A stretch of 64,000 nt of DNA, from contig JALGPY010000005.1 of assembly GCA_023055425.1 (NCBI GenBank), positions 2,505,501-2,569,500 on the forward strand. Direction: 5' to 3'. Source of the DNA: Linanthus parryae (lineage: Eukaryota > Streptophyta > Magnoliopsida > Ericales > Polemoniaceae). The notes beneath the pieces were generated by a model. The model was not told the origin of the DNA. It worked only from the letters and a program-made list of their open reading frames with translations, and ran no database searches. Shown here one piece after another: positions 1-11,561 of the stretch (position 1 is the first letter of the stretch; every line of letters begins with the position of its first letter). The position numbers were made by a program, and so were the translations under genes.

Positions 1-401
1 GAAAATTATGATTTCACCACATATTTTATGAATTATAGTCAATTTTAGCCCCCACTGAAATTATACAGTAGCCTCTATAATGTGAGTTTATTCATTATAA
101 CTTTCTCACATTAAAATTTAACCTCCACTGTCACAAAATCTTGAATCTGCCCCTGCGGCGGATAATGGATCATCATTGTGCCTTTCACCCAAGGGGATAC
201 ATGACTGGTAGATAAATCACAAGTGCTAGTCCAAGCATACTGAATTGTAGAGAGTATATCGAAAATGAGTTGCTAGAAAGGTGGTTAGATTCCGGTGATG
301 TAGGTGTGCAATTGTATATAAGAATAAATATAGGGTGCAATTCCGCAATTTATCTTAAAATCCTGCGAAATGTGCACTTATATTTAGACTGACTGGTCCT
401 T
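1..401. other. Upstream flank of NOP16
   Basis: No gene is seen. The stretch up to about 157 looks like the right end of an old interspersed repeat: a GC-rich end reading AATCTGCCCCTG, the reverse complement of the CAGGGGCAGA-type ends seen near 9087. The remainder is AT-rich promoter-side sequence without recognisable coding capacity. Confidence 0.4.
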
Positions 402-410
402 AAACCCTAA
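402..410 (+). promoter_or_regulatory. Telo-box in NOP16 promoter
   Basis: AAACCCTAA lies about 93 bases before the NOP16 start codon. Telo-boxes are a known feature of promoters of plant ribosomal-protein and ribosome-biogenesis genes, so the position fits the gene's role. The motif is seen directly; its activity is inferred. Confidence 0.6.
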
Positions 411-469
411 CCCCTGCGCCTCCTTCATCTTCTTCCTCCGTTTTCTTCTCTGCACCAGAGAGACACACA

Positions 470-502
470 GAGAGAGAGAGGGAGAGAGAGAGAGAGAGAG
501 AG
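470..502 (+). repeat. (GA)n tract in NOP16 5' leader
   Basis: An almost pure GA run ends directly at the ATG at 503. GA/CT tracts are common in plant 5' leaders. Confidence 0.8.
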
Positions 503-2560
503 ATGGGTCGATCGCGAAGGAAGTACAAGGCCTCTCGAACAAAAGTGAGGGTAGGTCTACCGAGGAAGAACCCTCATCTGTTCAAACCAGCCTTCTCTCT
601 CCCTCCCAAGCTCCGTTCCGTGGTCGAAGCCTCCGATCTCAAATGGGACGACAAGGGCAGCGTTATCCAAAATTACAAGTCTTTCGGCGTTGTCTCAAAC
701 CCTAATTTGCTCGGCGTCAGATCCCGCACTTCTCACATCATCGAGAGCGACTCTCTCCAAGTCCCCCCTCCTCGCCGGAACAACGCCGCCGCCGATGATG
801 GTTCCGATGGGTCGGAGTTGGGAAACGATGATAAAGGCAGTGACTTGGAAGAAGACGGTTAGTTCTCTAAACCCTACGCTATTTACAGATTTAATTTAGT
901 TTTTGTTTAATTTGACTTGCATAGCCTATGAGTAGATGATGAGTTTGATTGAACTTGAAGTAAGAATGATTCTTTTGAGATGATTCCATTGAAAGCACAT
1001 AGTTCATAATGCAGTTTTGATAATGCCTAATTTTTTGATGGTGGTTCCTTCAGTTTAGAACTGCAATTTGATTAAGAATTTTCTTTGGAAACATTTGGGA
1101 CACCAAATGAAAGATGATTTGGTAAGAGTACTTTGCATAATCGTGTAGTAAAATTTCACAGAAACAGCCCCCATTTCACCACTCAATTCGAAATGAATGA
1201 TTTCGAATGATCATATATATATATATATCTAGGACGTTTGTCATATCTTTGGGAGAAATTACTCTTAACTTGGTATACAGTTTCACACTCTTGACACCAA
1301 ACCTACGTAGCCTCCAATCGTTAACGAGATTAAATTAAATTAATGGAAACCCATCAAGTGACCTCACGATATGGGTATTGCATTAATTTTGTTAATTTAA
1401 TCTAACCATAATGCAGTTTTGATTCCAAAATCTGAGGCTATGTATAAAGAAACATTAGCTCTAAAAGTTGATTGCAATGCCTAACTTCGTCATGGTGGTT
1501 CCTTCAGTTTAAGGGTGTCTTACATTTCAATTCGATTGAGAATTTTCTTTGGAAACATTTGTGGCACCAAATGAAAGATGAATTGGTAGTAGTACTTTGC
1601 GTTACAGTGTAGTAAATTTCTCAGAAACTGCAGTAACTTCATCACTTGATTAGAAATGAATGATCATATCTTCTAGGTCGTTTTCTATATCTTGGCACCT
1701 TGGTTTGACACCGGAAATGGCCGACTTGTTTCCTCTCAATCGTCAAGTTGCAAACCACATCCTGTGTAGTAGTTTGCTCAAAACGCTTGTACTTGTACGT
1801 CTACTGTTTCATTACAGTTTTTGACCATGGCACGAGTCTAAGAAGTTATAGGACTCACTGCTTTATGTATTGGCCTTCTCTAGTCTCACCGATATGTTGG
1901 TAGTTGTTATTCATTTGTACCAGGTTATCGAAGTGTTGGTATGAATATTAATGAACCTGCAACCTATGTTCTCTCTTCTCGTCCTAGGAAACCTCGAGTT
2001 TGTTTTCCCTGCTGTGTTATTGCAGTGTGTGTGAAGGCGTGATTTCATTGTCTGCTTATGTTATTTGGATGCTTTCATTTGATATGGATCTCTTTACCGA
2101 TAAAAACAGTTAATGATTTTTGGTAAGTTTAAGAGCAAGTTGAAGACTCGGAGTAGAATAAATGAGCAATTCAGTCTTTATTTTCACCTAGTCATCACTA
2201 AGTGGAGTTTTTTACCGGATGTTTTTGGCTATCCAGACCTGAAAACTGCACTTGGAAAGAAGCGAAGGGATGGGAAGAGTGCACCTCTGCAACCATTGAC
2301 AACCATGCAACGCCATCATATCAGCAAACTCGTAGAGAAGCACGGAGACAATTATGAGGTATAGAGCATGTTTCTTCTCTCTACTTAACCAGAACATCCT
2401 TAGATTTCTCATCATTGGTTCTCATTAGCTTCTTCTTTTGCAGGCAATGTTCAGGGATCCAAAACTCAATAAACTGCAACATTCGGTTGCAACTCTGGAG
2501 AAGTTGAGCAAAAGATACAACTACTACAAAGACAAAAACCCTATGTTAGTCGGTACTTGA
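503..2560 (+). CDS. NOP16: Nucleolar protein 16 (60S ribosome biogenesis)
   Basis: Exons 503-857, 2237-2358 and 2444-2560 join in frame to give 197 residues. Nop16 is a nucleolar factor of pre-60S particles needed for large-subunit maturation. The protein opens with the basic stretch MGRSRRKYKASRTKVRV. An acidic segment (GSDGSELGNDDKGSDLEEDD) lies at the exon 1/2 junction. It is followed by the family signature DGKSAPLQPLTTMQRHHI and, near the C-terminus, MFRDPKLNKLQHSVATLEKL. Splice sites are GT/AG; exon 1 ends G|GTTAGT and exon 2 starts after CCAG, which rebuilds the codon GAC. The long first intron (about 1.4 kb) contains two diverged copies of a roughly 450-bp stretch (about 1020-1230 and 1470-1680). 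A telo-box and GA-rich leader precede the ATG. The gene converges with NLA, with 383 bases between stop codons. Confidence 0.9.
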
Positions 2561-2943
2561 ATCTAGGGTTACCCTCACTTCAGAGATCCTGTCATATTTC
2601 TGTATTAGTCCATTGTGTAACTGCACCAATTTTGTTCTTTGTACTCTGCTGGATCTTATATGAAAGAATTCGTATTTTGTAACAGATTTTGCTTCTATTA
2701 GTAATGTTTCTGATCCAAGGAAAAACTAGTTGCAATCGGGTTTTATAAAAATGCCAAAATCTCGTACAAGGAGGTAACATTGGCAGTGCATAGCATACCA
2801 TCAATCAAAACTTTTTCTTTTTCAAGCAAGAACGAAGCACACAAAATGAATCATAATAGAAGCTCCAAGCAACAAATCATAACACTGGTTATTTACACAA
2901 ATCTAGTAAGATCTTTAAGCTAATAGCAGAAAAGAAGACAGCT

Positions 2944-4918
2944 TTAGACACCAGTAAACAAGCGGCACTGGGATTCCCAATGCTCCTTGGCCTGCCGGAT
3001 TCTCTCCACCCTCTCAGTTTGAAGCCGCTCCTCCCAGTATTCGTGACAACTGTCACAGTACCCAGCATGGTAAAATAAGAAAACTGGTCGCTATATGAAT
3101 ATCAACTGAGTCTCAAATACTACCTCTATTTCTCCAGATTCTTCATTGTTTGACTTTTGAGGGTCACTTTGACCCGGTGATTTGGTTAGCGGAACGATGC
3201 AAGAATTTGGCAATCTTTTCATGGTTGCATTATTTTGTTAACTAAATCTTCTTCCTAGTTTGACTTTTGATAGTCACTTTGACCCGGTGATTTTGTTAGC
3301 AAAACGATGCAAAAAGTCAAACTAGGAAGAACCTGGCAAAACAGAGGTAGTAAGAAAAAGAACGTAAAACTGGGAGAGATCAAGTCAAACCTTCGGCTTA
3401 ACAAAAGATTAAGCTCCTCCAAGTGCACAGCACCTTGACAAACTCCAGCCTGAAAGCCAACACATACACATGATATAAGAAAACAGGGCACCAGATGCAG
3501 TAAGAGAACCAAACCTTAATTCTTTCCGTGATTTGGCAGATTTACTCATGAGAGAAACAAGGAAGAAATAACCCCCCAAAACTACAGGATTGATGAAAAC
3601 TCACATCTCGGCAAAGAGGGCATTTTTCTTTGGGATCTGCAGCCTTCAATCCATCCACAATTGTCACTGACGCAGCCTTGCAAGCGCACGTGTAGCAGAA
3701 GATATGACCGCAAGTGAGCGCTACTGGATCAAATACCATCTCCTGTTACAAAACAAAGGAAGATCAAATCCTTGGTCAGCAATGCAAATGCACATCGAGA
3801 ACATCTCTTACTACTAGTTCATTTCAATCAAAAACTACTGTTAAAATCTTCGTATCTTTTCTTAATTACCAAGCAAATAGAACAATCCAAGTCGATATCA
3901 AGCTTGATGGAGTCAGAAAGCTGACAAGAAAGTGATGGTTTGCCATCATTGATCAGGAGAGAACATCCCTCCAAGAATGGAGATGATTTCCTTCTATTGG
4001 TCTTTGTTTCTCTCAGGTTAATGTGGAAAGCGATGAGCTCACATAGCCATGGTGATTGAAGGATCTCAACGTGCAGGCTTTGGGCTTGCGATTTGAATGC
4101 CTGCCCTTGCTTAGAGTAATGAACCTAAATCCCAAAAAAACAGACGACACAAAAAGTGAGCAAATCCTATGATGTTGGATTCAATGTAATTGTAAGAGAT
4201 ATGATTATTCATATGAACATACCTTGTCATATTTCTTTAGTATTTTGCGCATTGCAATGGCATTGATCATTGCGTACATGACCAGATCCTTGCCTTCTTG
4301 CATCAAAGCCACATGGTTACCCTGCACCTTATCTTTCACCCAGATAAAGCATTTGCGGAAACCAGAAGCTAGATGCAGCTCCAGCAACTTCTGTGCGCGC
4401 TCGTTGAAACAACCAACTACATCAGACATCTCTTTGAGCAGAGATGGGAAGAAGGTACCATCACATACTGCAAATGCATACACTCAACATCATTATCATT
4501 TCTTTGAGTTTGGCCAAAATCGAAAGAAAACACTAGAGTTTCCTAATCTGATTCTCTATGTATAGATCTCATCCTCATTGTTTTCTGTCAATCTTATTAC
4601 TAGCATTTTCAGAAGATTACAACATGAACACAGTTACAAAAGAAAGAACAACTGAGACTAATGATAAATTGGCCTAGGAAACATGTAACTGATGAAAAAA
4701 TTGATCAAAACAGAGATCTATAAGTGTATACCTGTGCATTGGTGGGGACAAATGCTTGAATTATCACTGTGAAATGGGATGTTTCCATTGGAATAAGAAG
4801 GAACCTCTTTCCTACACTTTTTCAAGATCTTCTTCAGTTTCTTGAACCCAACACCTGGTAGCTTCTTGTTCTGATCTTGTCCGTTCATAAACTGCTCGTA
4901 TTTCTTGCAAAACTTCAT
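2944..4918 (-). CDS. NLA: SPX-RING E3 ubiquitin ligase, NLA/BAH1-like
   Basis: Six exons on the minus strand (4918-4732, 4467-4223, 4124-3870, 3742-3605, 3449-3391, 3049-2944) join without stops into 329 residues, close to the usual NLA length. Residues 1-160 form an SPX domain (start [14 protein letters not shown], then [17 protein letters not shown]; later [10 protein letters not shown] and ILKKYDKVH). A C3HC4 RING follows: C225, C228, C240, H242, C245, C248, C270, C273. The tail is EEL...[19 protein letters not shown]...FTGV. In Arabidopsis, NLA senses phosphate status through SPX and ubiquitinates PHT1 phosphate transporters at the plasma membrane; it also acts in nitrogen limitation and salicylate responses. 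Which Arabidopsis paralogue (NLA or NLA2) is nearer is not decided here. The last intron carries a MITE (3118-3352). No miR827 site was seen in the leader. Confidence 0.9.
3118..3352. mobile_element. Stowaway-like MITE in last NLA intron
   Basis: The ends TACTACCTCTATTT and ...AACAGAGGTAGTA are inverted. The interior holds the family block 'TCACTTTGACCCGGTGATTT' twice in the same orientation (about 3163 and 3273), so this copy has an internal duplication. The same family occurs at 19333, 26480, 27810 and 30348. Confidence 0.65.
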
Positions 4919-5350
4919 CTTTCTCTTTCAATTAACCTCACACACAAAAACCCACAAACGATTTGATCCAAAATTATCAAGATTTGAGTGTATTCAGTAC
5001 AGAGTTTCTTAGAGGAATTTTCACACACACCTTGTGTGCACAACACAAACCCTATGAAAATGTATCTTGCAAAAAAATGATATGTGAAGAAAACTCACCA
5101 CACGCTTCCGCTTCTTATAGCAAATGATTTGTTCCACTGTGACGTGAATCAGAGAGAGAGAGAGATGGAGAAAGAGTCAATTTTTTTCAGATCATCATGA
5201 ACACTCACCCAACAACACGGATATTTTCCCGGACTTTCATGGTCCCATAGTTTTAAATCTTGATTATATTTAATAAATTCTTCGTTCAACCCCTAAAGTT
5301 TGCCCTCAACTTCGAATTCGTCCGATATCGTAAAATTTCTCCCACACTAG

Positions 5351-5630
5351 ATTCGACACGCAAGAGGTTGCAATTGGAATGCGATTTGAAATCATACGAG
5401 TGACCATAAATAGTATCGCATGAACTCTGACCTAGATGTGTACTTATCGGTTATCTCACTCAGGTTTGAGTCAGCTTCGTACCCTGTTATTCTCTATTCG
5501 ACACGCAAGCGGTTGCACTTGTTGGTATACGATATGAAATCATACGTGTGACCATAAATAGTATCGCCTGAATGTATACCTATCGGTTTTCTCACTCAGG
5601 ACTGAGTCAGCTTCATACCATGTTATCTCA
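5351..5630. repeat. Tandem duplication, period about 145 bp
   Basis: Both units begin ATTCGACACGCAAG (5351 and 5496). They share AAATCATACG, GTGACCATAAATAGTATCGC, ATCGGTTWTCTCACTCAGG and GAGTCAGCTTC. The copies differ by scattered changes, so the duplication is old. Confidence 0.8.
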
Positions 5631-6339
5631 ATCTGCTAAAATAAGTAATTAATTTTGTCACCAAAAAATCGGATCAAAGAGTAATGAACATGGACAGTTT
5701 GTACTAGTATGAAGGTGGTGGCAATGCCATTGATGGAGACCTTAGTGAGATGGCACAATGAAAGGATAGTAGCTTTTGACTTTTGAGGTAATCCAATGGC
5801 CAAGAATTCCACATTTTGAAGAATTCTCTCACCTCATTATAACTTTTGGGTCAAGCAAAATATAAATGTTGGTGGCTTCGACCCATAGCAAATCACAGAA
5901 CCATGACTTTGTTTAGAGTGATGTTGTTGGTAGGGGATTACGTGAAGAAATAGTAATTAGCTTTTTAAATTAATGATGCAAGTGGTGGTAGATTAAGGAA
6001 TTTTATTAGAGAAAATGACAAGAGAACCTTTAGTGACCTCCTAATCGCATCTTCATTGTTGTCAACTATATCTTGTACGCGTAGGAATTTGTAGTGTCAA
6101 GATCCTTTAGTGAAAACCTGTCGGCGTTCTAACATATCTTGACTTCTCAGTACTAATATAGACCCCATATTTTATATTGTTCTTTATATCATATGATATT
6201 ATCAAACTAATGTGTATTCGTTAAACATAGTCATATGAGTAACACGAATGAGACATTATTGGGGTTTGTCGCATTGCTAACGAAGTAAACTGTATTGCTT
6301 GGACTAAGCTTGGAATCTTGATGAATGTTATGCAATTCT

Positions 6340-6391
6340 GATATTTCCATTCCCAACATTCGTGAGATATTTCCATTCCCAACATTCGTGA
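6340..6391. repeat. 26-bp perfect tandem duplication
   Basis: GATATTTCCATTCCCAACAT plus TCGTGA occurs twice head to tail at 6340 and 6366. Confidence 0.85.
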
Positions 6392-7574
6392 TGTGTTACA
6401 AGCTGTTGTATGTGAATTAGTGTAGAAAAGTTGATGTATATATTAGATAACATATTGTTTAGACAAAATATTTGTTTGGAAAAGTTGATGTAAATTTTAG
6501 ATCAACTATTAACCTTCTGCGAGAGAGTAAAATAACAAAATATATAACATATATCAGTTCTATGTTAAAATCAACTGTAGACAAATTAATTAAAAGCAAG
6601 TTTAAAAAAGTATCTCCCCCTTACTTACTGAAAGCTTGTGTGAGCATGCAGAAGTTGTCCAAAAAAAATTTTTTTTTATCAAACATAATTCAAACTGTTT
6701 CTGTCGTCGAAAAGCAGCTGTGCTGCCAGCAGAAGTATTCCTATGAAATTCGCTAACTTGACAAAATATCATAGTGAGTGCTATTCTTTTATCAACTGTG
6801 AGAGTTACGTTGAGTCCATGGAATCTGCTAATTTCATTAGGCTTGCGTGCGGCACACAGGTTTATATTGGATTTGATGGACTCCCAACTTGGGCTTCAAT
6901 GGAACTAAGTGTGCTCCAAAGTTGTTCTGCGCTGCCATTATAGGCCCATTTGTGTATAAAAGTGGGCAGAAGAGAACATATATGGAACCTGATGCTGTTC
7001 GCAATTTTGTACTTTTCGTCTTTTGGATAAGAAAAAGTTCTGCAACCACCACAATATAATTTTACGGGAGGAATCTAAATTCTGCAACCACCCAACAGCG
7101 GAGTTAAATAGTACTAGTGTTTTTTATGAGCAATCATTAGTAATGTAGATTTATTTGTACTCTTCGTCCCAAAATTTTGGTTCATATTTCATTTCCGGCT
7201 ATCATAAATTTTTTGTCCAATTTTTTTCACTTGTAGTTTGTGTTCAAAAAGTAAAAGTAACACCATCAAACTATGAAAATGTAAAAACATTCAAACAAAT
7301 GATTTGACAAAAAAAAGAGGCATCATTAGCGTCTTCTCGCCTCTATTCGCGCAATGGCTTTCTTTGATAGAAGCTTGCTTCTTCACGTTCCCTTCTGGAA
7401 TCACCCTTCGTGAAAGGAGGGAAAAGGCCAGAGCTTCCAGTATCGCTCTTAGGGATCTTATCATGCACCGCTGCTCAATATCTGAGGGGATTTAAAAACA
7501 TGATCAAAACTTGCCCACGGAGTCGCGAACACCCTTGTTAACCCTTCCAAGTTCCGAGAGTACTAGTGATTACT

Positions 7575-7645
7575 AGTGATTTTCGAACCCAAGACCTCAT
7601 GTAAGGATTTTTAAACGGTTTACCACTTGAGCTAGCACTCATTTA
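7575..7645 (-). mobile_element. tRNA-derived SINE fragment
   Basis: Read on the minus strand, GTGCTAGCTCAAGTGGTA resembles a pol III A box and GGTTCGAAAATC a decayed B box, with a tRNA-like spacing of about 30-40 bases. It cannot fold as a full tRNA, so it is called a SINE scrap. Similar units lie at 19083 and 39290. Confidence 0.45.
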
Positions 7646-7960
7646 CTGTTGAGAGTCGTGAATGATTTAGTCAGCTGTAAATGATTACGCTAGCAACCTG
7701 AAATGTCAGAGAGCTCGAAGCATATTACTTGAAAACTGAGAATTTGATTATGAATTTAAGAGTTCTTTTTGGACTAATCAGTTGAGAACTCAAACACCAT
7801 AACTCTCGGGCGAGTAGAACCTTAGAGTTGGGGTCCCAACTTTTGTCATATTTGGCTTACATGTCACGCAGTAGTAGTTGAGAGTACCAACCAAAATTGC
7901 ACACCACTTGTGATCTTTAAACTCCCACTACTACTAGTAGCAATATGGATACTCTGTCAC

Positions 7961-7978
7961 GCTCGATTTAAACAGCTC
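7961..7978 (+). promoter_or_regulatory. Conserved core-promoter element of USP1
   Basis: GCTCGATTTAAACAGCTC lies 62 bases before the ATG. Closely related GCTCCATTTAAGCA-type strings stand 50-95 bases before all other USP starts (11509, 22030, 27004, 31470), so this is likely a TATA-like core element kept through the duplications. Confidence 0.45.
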
Positions 7979-8022
7979 ATCTCTCTCAATCTCTCCCTCT
8001 CTCTCTCTCGTCATCGGCAGAA

Positions 8023-9904
8023 ATGGCAACGACGGCGACGACGGAGAAAGCGGTGGTGGTGGTGGGAGTGGACGACAGCGAGCACAGCGTATACGCTCTG
8101 GAGTGGGCTCTGGATCACTTCTTCGTGCCTTACGCTCCGAATTTTCCCTTCCAACTCTACGTCGTCTACGCCAAACCTTCTATTACTTCCGCCATCGGCT
8201 TCGCCGGTCCAGGTAAGGACTAGTTGATCAACAACAACAAACATGTTACATGAAGTAGTGACTGAACCGGTTGTTGAATTGATTGCTCTGAAATTGCAGG
8301 GGTTGCTGAAGTTATGCCGCACGTGGATTCTGATCTGAAGAAGATAGCTGCTCGGGTTATCGAACAAGCTAAGCACATCTGTCTCACTAAATCGGTAAAC
8401 AAAAAAATTGAATACCATTTCTTTTCGTCTCTTTGAATTGCCCCTTTTGATTAGTATCTGCACTCACTCTGGAACATGTTTGTAAATTGTGGAATCTGAG
8501 TCATTTGGGATGTTTCTGGAAACTATAGAAGGGCATAGAGAACACTTCAATTTTCTTAGATTTGTCAATGATGTTCGTCTCATGGTGTCAAGAGGGCCGG
8601 CCCGCGGGCAAAATCGGCCCAGCCCGGCCCCAGCACGCCCCTACGAAGTAGCCCGGCCATGAAACCGGTCCGGGTCGCATTTAGTCCCAGCGGCCTGCCC
8701 CGCCCCGCCCCCTCTGAGAAAAAGCCCTCTCAGGATCAGCCCGCCGTCTCTGGTCCGACCGGCCTCCCCAAAAAACACTCCAATTGAACCTTCCGGGTCA
8801 CTTTCCTTACCCAACAGCCCGGCCCGGCCCCTCCGTGTCCTGAACCTGTCCGGGTCACTTTCCTTACCCAACAGCCCGGCCCGAACGGCTCCCTCCCCTC
8901 CCAGCCCTCCTCCAAGCCTGGCCCCCACTAGCCCGGCCCCTTGACACCTTGATGTTCATCAGATGATTATGTGCGTCTTTGATATAGAAGTACTCTTTTT
9001 TCCTAAAATATTTTGGTATTTCCCTTAAGTTGTTTATCCGATATCCAATTAGCGCTTCTGTTTACCGCTCACTGCAAGCCTTATCTAAGCCAGGGGCAGA
9101 CGGATCCATGAATTCTTAACAGTGGTGGTTAAATGTTAAAAATCGAAGATAGTGAGGGTAAAATTAAATTTTAAAAGTTTAGCGGCGGATATAGTATTAC
9201 TTTTGTGGAAGTTAATTTGGAAACACAAAATAAAATAAGAGTGAAATTATAATTTCAAAAAATTGAGTGGGGTTAGACCCTAGTCCCCAGTCCCTATATG
9301 AGTCCACCGGTCCACCCTTGGTATAAGCATTGCATTTCTTATGTGCAGGTCAATGATGCGACACTGGAAATTATGGAGGGCGACCCAAGGAATGTTCTTT
9401 GCGAGGCTGTAGATATACACCATGCTTCCATGTTAGTTGTGGGCAGCCATGGATATGGGGCTATTAAGAGGTACTAGTCCAGTCCTAATCCACTTCCACT
9501 TCATTTCCTTCCAGTAATGATCTTCTTTCATATTGATGTAATTTAATGGACCTAGTGGTTATGTCAATTGTACATCACTGTCTGAATTCTGAAATGTGAA
9601 TAGCACAAACCAGAACAATAAGATTGACATTTTTAAGCTTTTAGTAAGTGAGAAATTTTCTATTTGAATTGCAAATGATATTTCTCCACACCTGCACGCA
9701 CACCGTGTTGTTGTTGGGGGCTGAATTTATATCTTTGTCGCTAAGATAGTATCTTGGAGTGCTTTGATTCGTGCCATCATTAGTACTAATTAACTCCATT
9801 GCATAATGTGTTGCAGGGCTGTTCTGGGAAGCGTAAGCGACTACTGTGCTCATCACGCTCACTGCAGTGTATTGATCGTGAAGAAGCCCAAGATCAAACA
9901 CTGA
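8023..9904 (+). CDS. Universal stress protein (UspA domain), copy 1
   Basis: Exons 8023-8212, 8300-8394, 9349-9470 and 9817-9904 join in frame to 164 residues, a usual length for single-domain plant USPs. Beta-strand 1 is VVVVGVDDSEHSVYALEWAL (residues 11-30). The ATP-binding loop GSHG...GS fits G-2x-G-9x-G-S at G127, G130, G140 and S141, followed by SVLIVKKPKIKH. By family knowledge this is an ATP-binding, MJ0577-type USP, a soluble stress-response protein; its exact job is unknown. The gene heads a tandem array sharing the same exon phases. Intron 2 holds a GC-rich inverted-repeat element (8584-8948) and a second insertion (about 9087-9320). Residue 119 (Ile in VDIHHAS) and K158 differ from the Arg/Lys and Arg of the other copies. 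Confidence 0.88.
8584..8948. mobile_element. GC-rich TIR element (GGTGTCAA family)
   Basis: The ends GGTGTCAAGAGGGCCGG and GGCCCCTTGACACC are inverted, and the interior is dense in CCCGGCCC-like words. The flanks carry GATGTTCGTC on the left and GATGTTCATC on the right. The other USP copies have a single GATGTTC at this intron position (13253, 33009), which marks the filled site. Relatives are at 15479 and 36164. Confidence 0.6.
9087..9323. mobile_element. Insertion in USP1 intron 2, CAGGGGCAGACGG end
   Basis: USP2 and USP5 read ...TTGTCTAAGCATTGGG..., while USP1 reads TTATCTAAGC, then about 235 bases starting CAGGGGCAGACGG and ending near CCACCCTTGGTA, then TAAGCATTGC. TAAGC may therefore be the target duplication. 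The element class is unclear; the ends are only loosely inverted. Confidence 0.45.
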
Positions 9905-11508
9905 GGCAGGCAAGGAGGCAACCCTCAATGATTTAAAGAGTACAGCGCTGTGCGACTGCAGCAACGATTGTTGTTTCTTTGTATTGTGTGATGATATTTG
10001 CTTTATCTCAAAGCAGTTATTATAACTCTTACTATTCGTAAAGTTGAATAAGAAACTAGAAGTACTTCTTTTCTTAGAGTTCGTTTGTATTGCTGCTTCT
10101 TCGTCAAAGTGCTTATGCACAACGAAAAACTCTTTTTTTGGTAAATGTGATGTTCATCTGCCTTGCGGACATCGTCGGTTTTAAGAAGCTGGTTGGTTTT
10201 TTGAGTAATTCTATTGCAACCGATTTTGTTGTTCTTTTATTTTTGACTTTCAATGACTACCATTTATGCACGATGTAAGTCGTGTTTTGGCCATTTAACT
10301 TCCCTGCAGCAGTTTAACAACAAATTTTACCAAACATCAAATTACATTAGTAAACTTACTTTTACGTTAGTTTTATGTAATAGATACGAAACAACTTGTT
10401 ATCCATTTAAAACTCACAGCAACTTGATTATAGTCTTACTGGATATTAAAACTCACAGTAACTTGTAATAGATACGAAACAACTTGTCATCATGCACCAC
10501 CACCGCATTCTCAAATTGACGACTAACTGGTAACACCACTTCCATTTCAGTTACATGCCGATTTGGGTATAAGACGTATGAAGAAAAGAAGACTTAGGAA
10601 TGTGAAGTTGTCCTCAATTTTGTACTTCGAAAGCCTTTCTTCACCAACTGAGTTTCTTTGGGACTGATCCGGGTTATCTAGAATCTCTAGATGATGCTGG
10701 AAGTATTATAAAAGCATAGTTTGTACATTTTTTTTGTTCTTCTTTTAATTAAAAGTAACCATACTTTTTTTTTCGGAAAAATGTGATTTCACCCCTGCAA
10801 TGTGCTGCACTTCAAGTAAATCACACATTCACACGTCCTGATTGTATAGCCGTTTGTCTGGATGTGACTTCAGCCACTAAAATAGTTTCGGAAATAAATG
10901 TGCCCATAATATTATTCAAAAAGTCTATTATACCCTTGCTTAACCCCACAATTTACATCATATTTGGGCAAATTCGTTTCCAAATTATTTTTAGCGACAT
11001 GCCACAATTTCAAATTAGTGTCACAACTCACAAGTACAACAAAGATGGGTAAATTTTCTAAAGTTCGGCATATTAAAAGAGTAAAATAGTCATTTTTCAA
11101 ACAAGAAGGGGTAAAAGTATCCTTCAATCAACTGTAGGGGTGAAAGTGTTTTTCACCCTTTTTATTTAATGACACTTTCACTTGTTTTTTTTGTTTGTTT
11201 GTTTGCTTTTGCGAATAAACTCTCACCTGTTTTTTCAAATGCTCAACCACTTTATTCTAAACAAAAAAATATTCCATCACTCAGAAGTAGCATCTATTTG
11301 CAAACTCTCACCTGTTTTGTTTTGTCTAAAGCAAGGAAATAGAGTGATTTCATATGTGCCACGCATTATTAAGATGGGAGGAGGATGCCAAATTGCGCCA
11401 ACTTCTCTAGCGTTAAAGTTGAGCACAACATCTATAGCGTGCCCCAATTGGCCTCCTCTCTGATAGGTTAGTCTGCTTGATGCTTCTCGAATGCTCTCTC
11501 TTCCTCTT
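9905..11508. other. Spacer between USP1 and USP2
   Basis: It holds the USP1 3' flank, a small direct repeat (TAATAGATACGAAACAACTT at 10379 and 10466) and a Mutator-like MITE at 10775-11158. The USP promoter block GCACAACA...ATAGCGTGCCC near 11420 is shared with 20075 and 31387. No other gene was seen. Confidence 0.5.
10775..11158. mobile_element. Mutator-like MITE (TTTCACCCCT family)
   Basis: The left end reads GGAAAAATGTGATTTCACCC and the right end, reverse complemented, GGGTGAAAAACACTTTCACC. The flanking 9-mers TTTTTTTTC and TTTTTTATT agree only loosely. The family is better defined at 29890 and 55078, where 9-bp target duplications are clear. Confidence 0.5.
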
Positions 11509-11526
11509 GCTCTCCATTTAAGCAGC
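11509..11526 (+). promoter_or_regulatory. Conserved core-promoter element of USP2
   Basis: GCTCTCCATTTAAGCAGC lies about 50 bases before the ATG and matches the strings ahead of the other USP copies, especially 31470. Confidence 0.45.
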
Positions 11527-11561
11527 TTCTGAGCTATCTGAAACTTCAATCACAGACGGAC

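Larger units (their letters stand above)
4919..7960. other. Spacer between NLA and the USP array
   Basis: The NLA leader includes a short GA run near 5152-5164. Beyond it are only repeats: a 145-bp tandem duplication at 5351-5630, a 26-bp duplication at 6340 and a tRNA-like SINE scrap near 7580. A stretch at about 6740-7000 is weakly similar to 24760-25050 ahead of the fourth USP copy. No credible coding sequence was seen. Confidence 0.5.

Noticed and set aside
4919..5200. Possible miR827 target site in the NLA leader
   Set aside because: The leader was read on the gene strand; nothing close to the complement of miR827 was seen. The true leader may include exons further out.
7575..7645. tRNA gene
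   Set aside because: A- and B-box-like strings exist here and at 19083, 39290 and 52641, but acceptor stems and anticodon loops do not form. SINEs or fragments fit better.
8641..8928. 95-codon open frame in the GC-rich element
   Set aside because: Gly/Arg-rich translation of a repeat with biased composition and no homology that I recognise.
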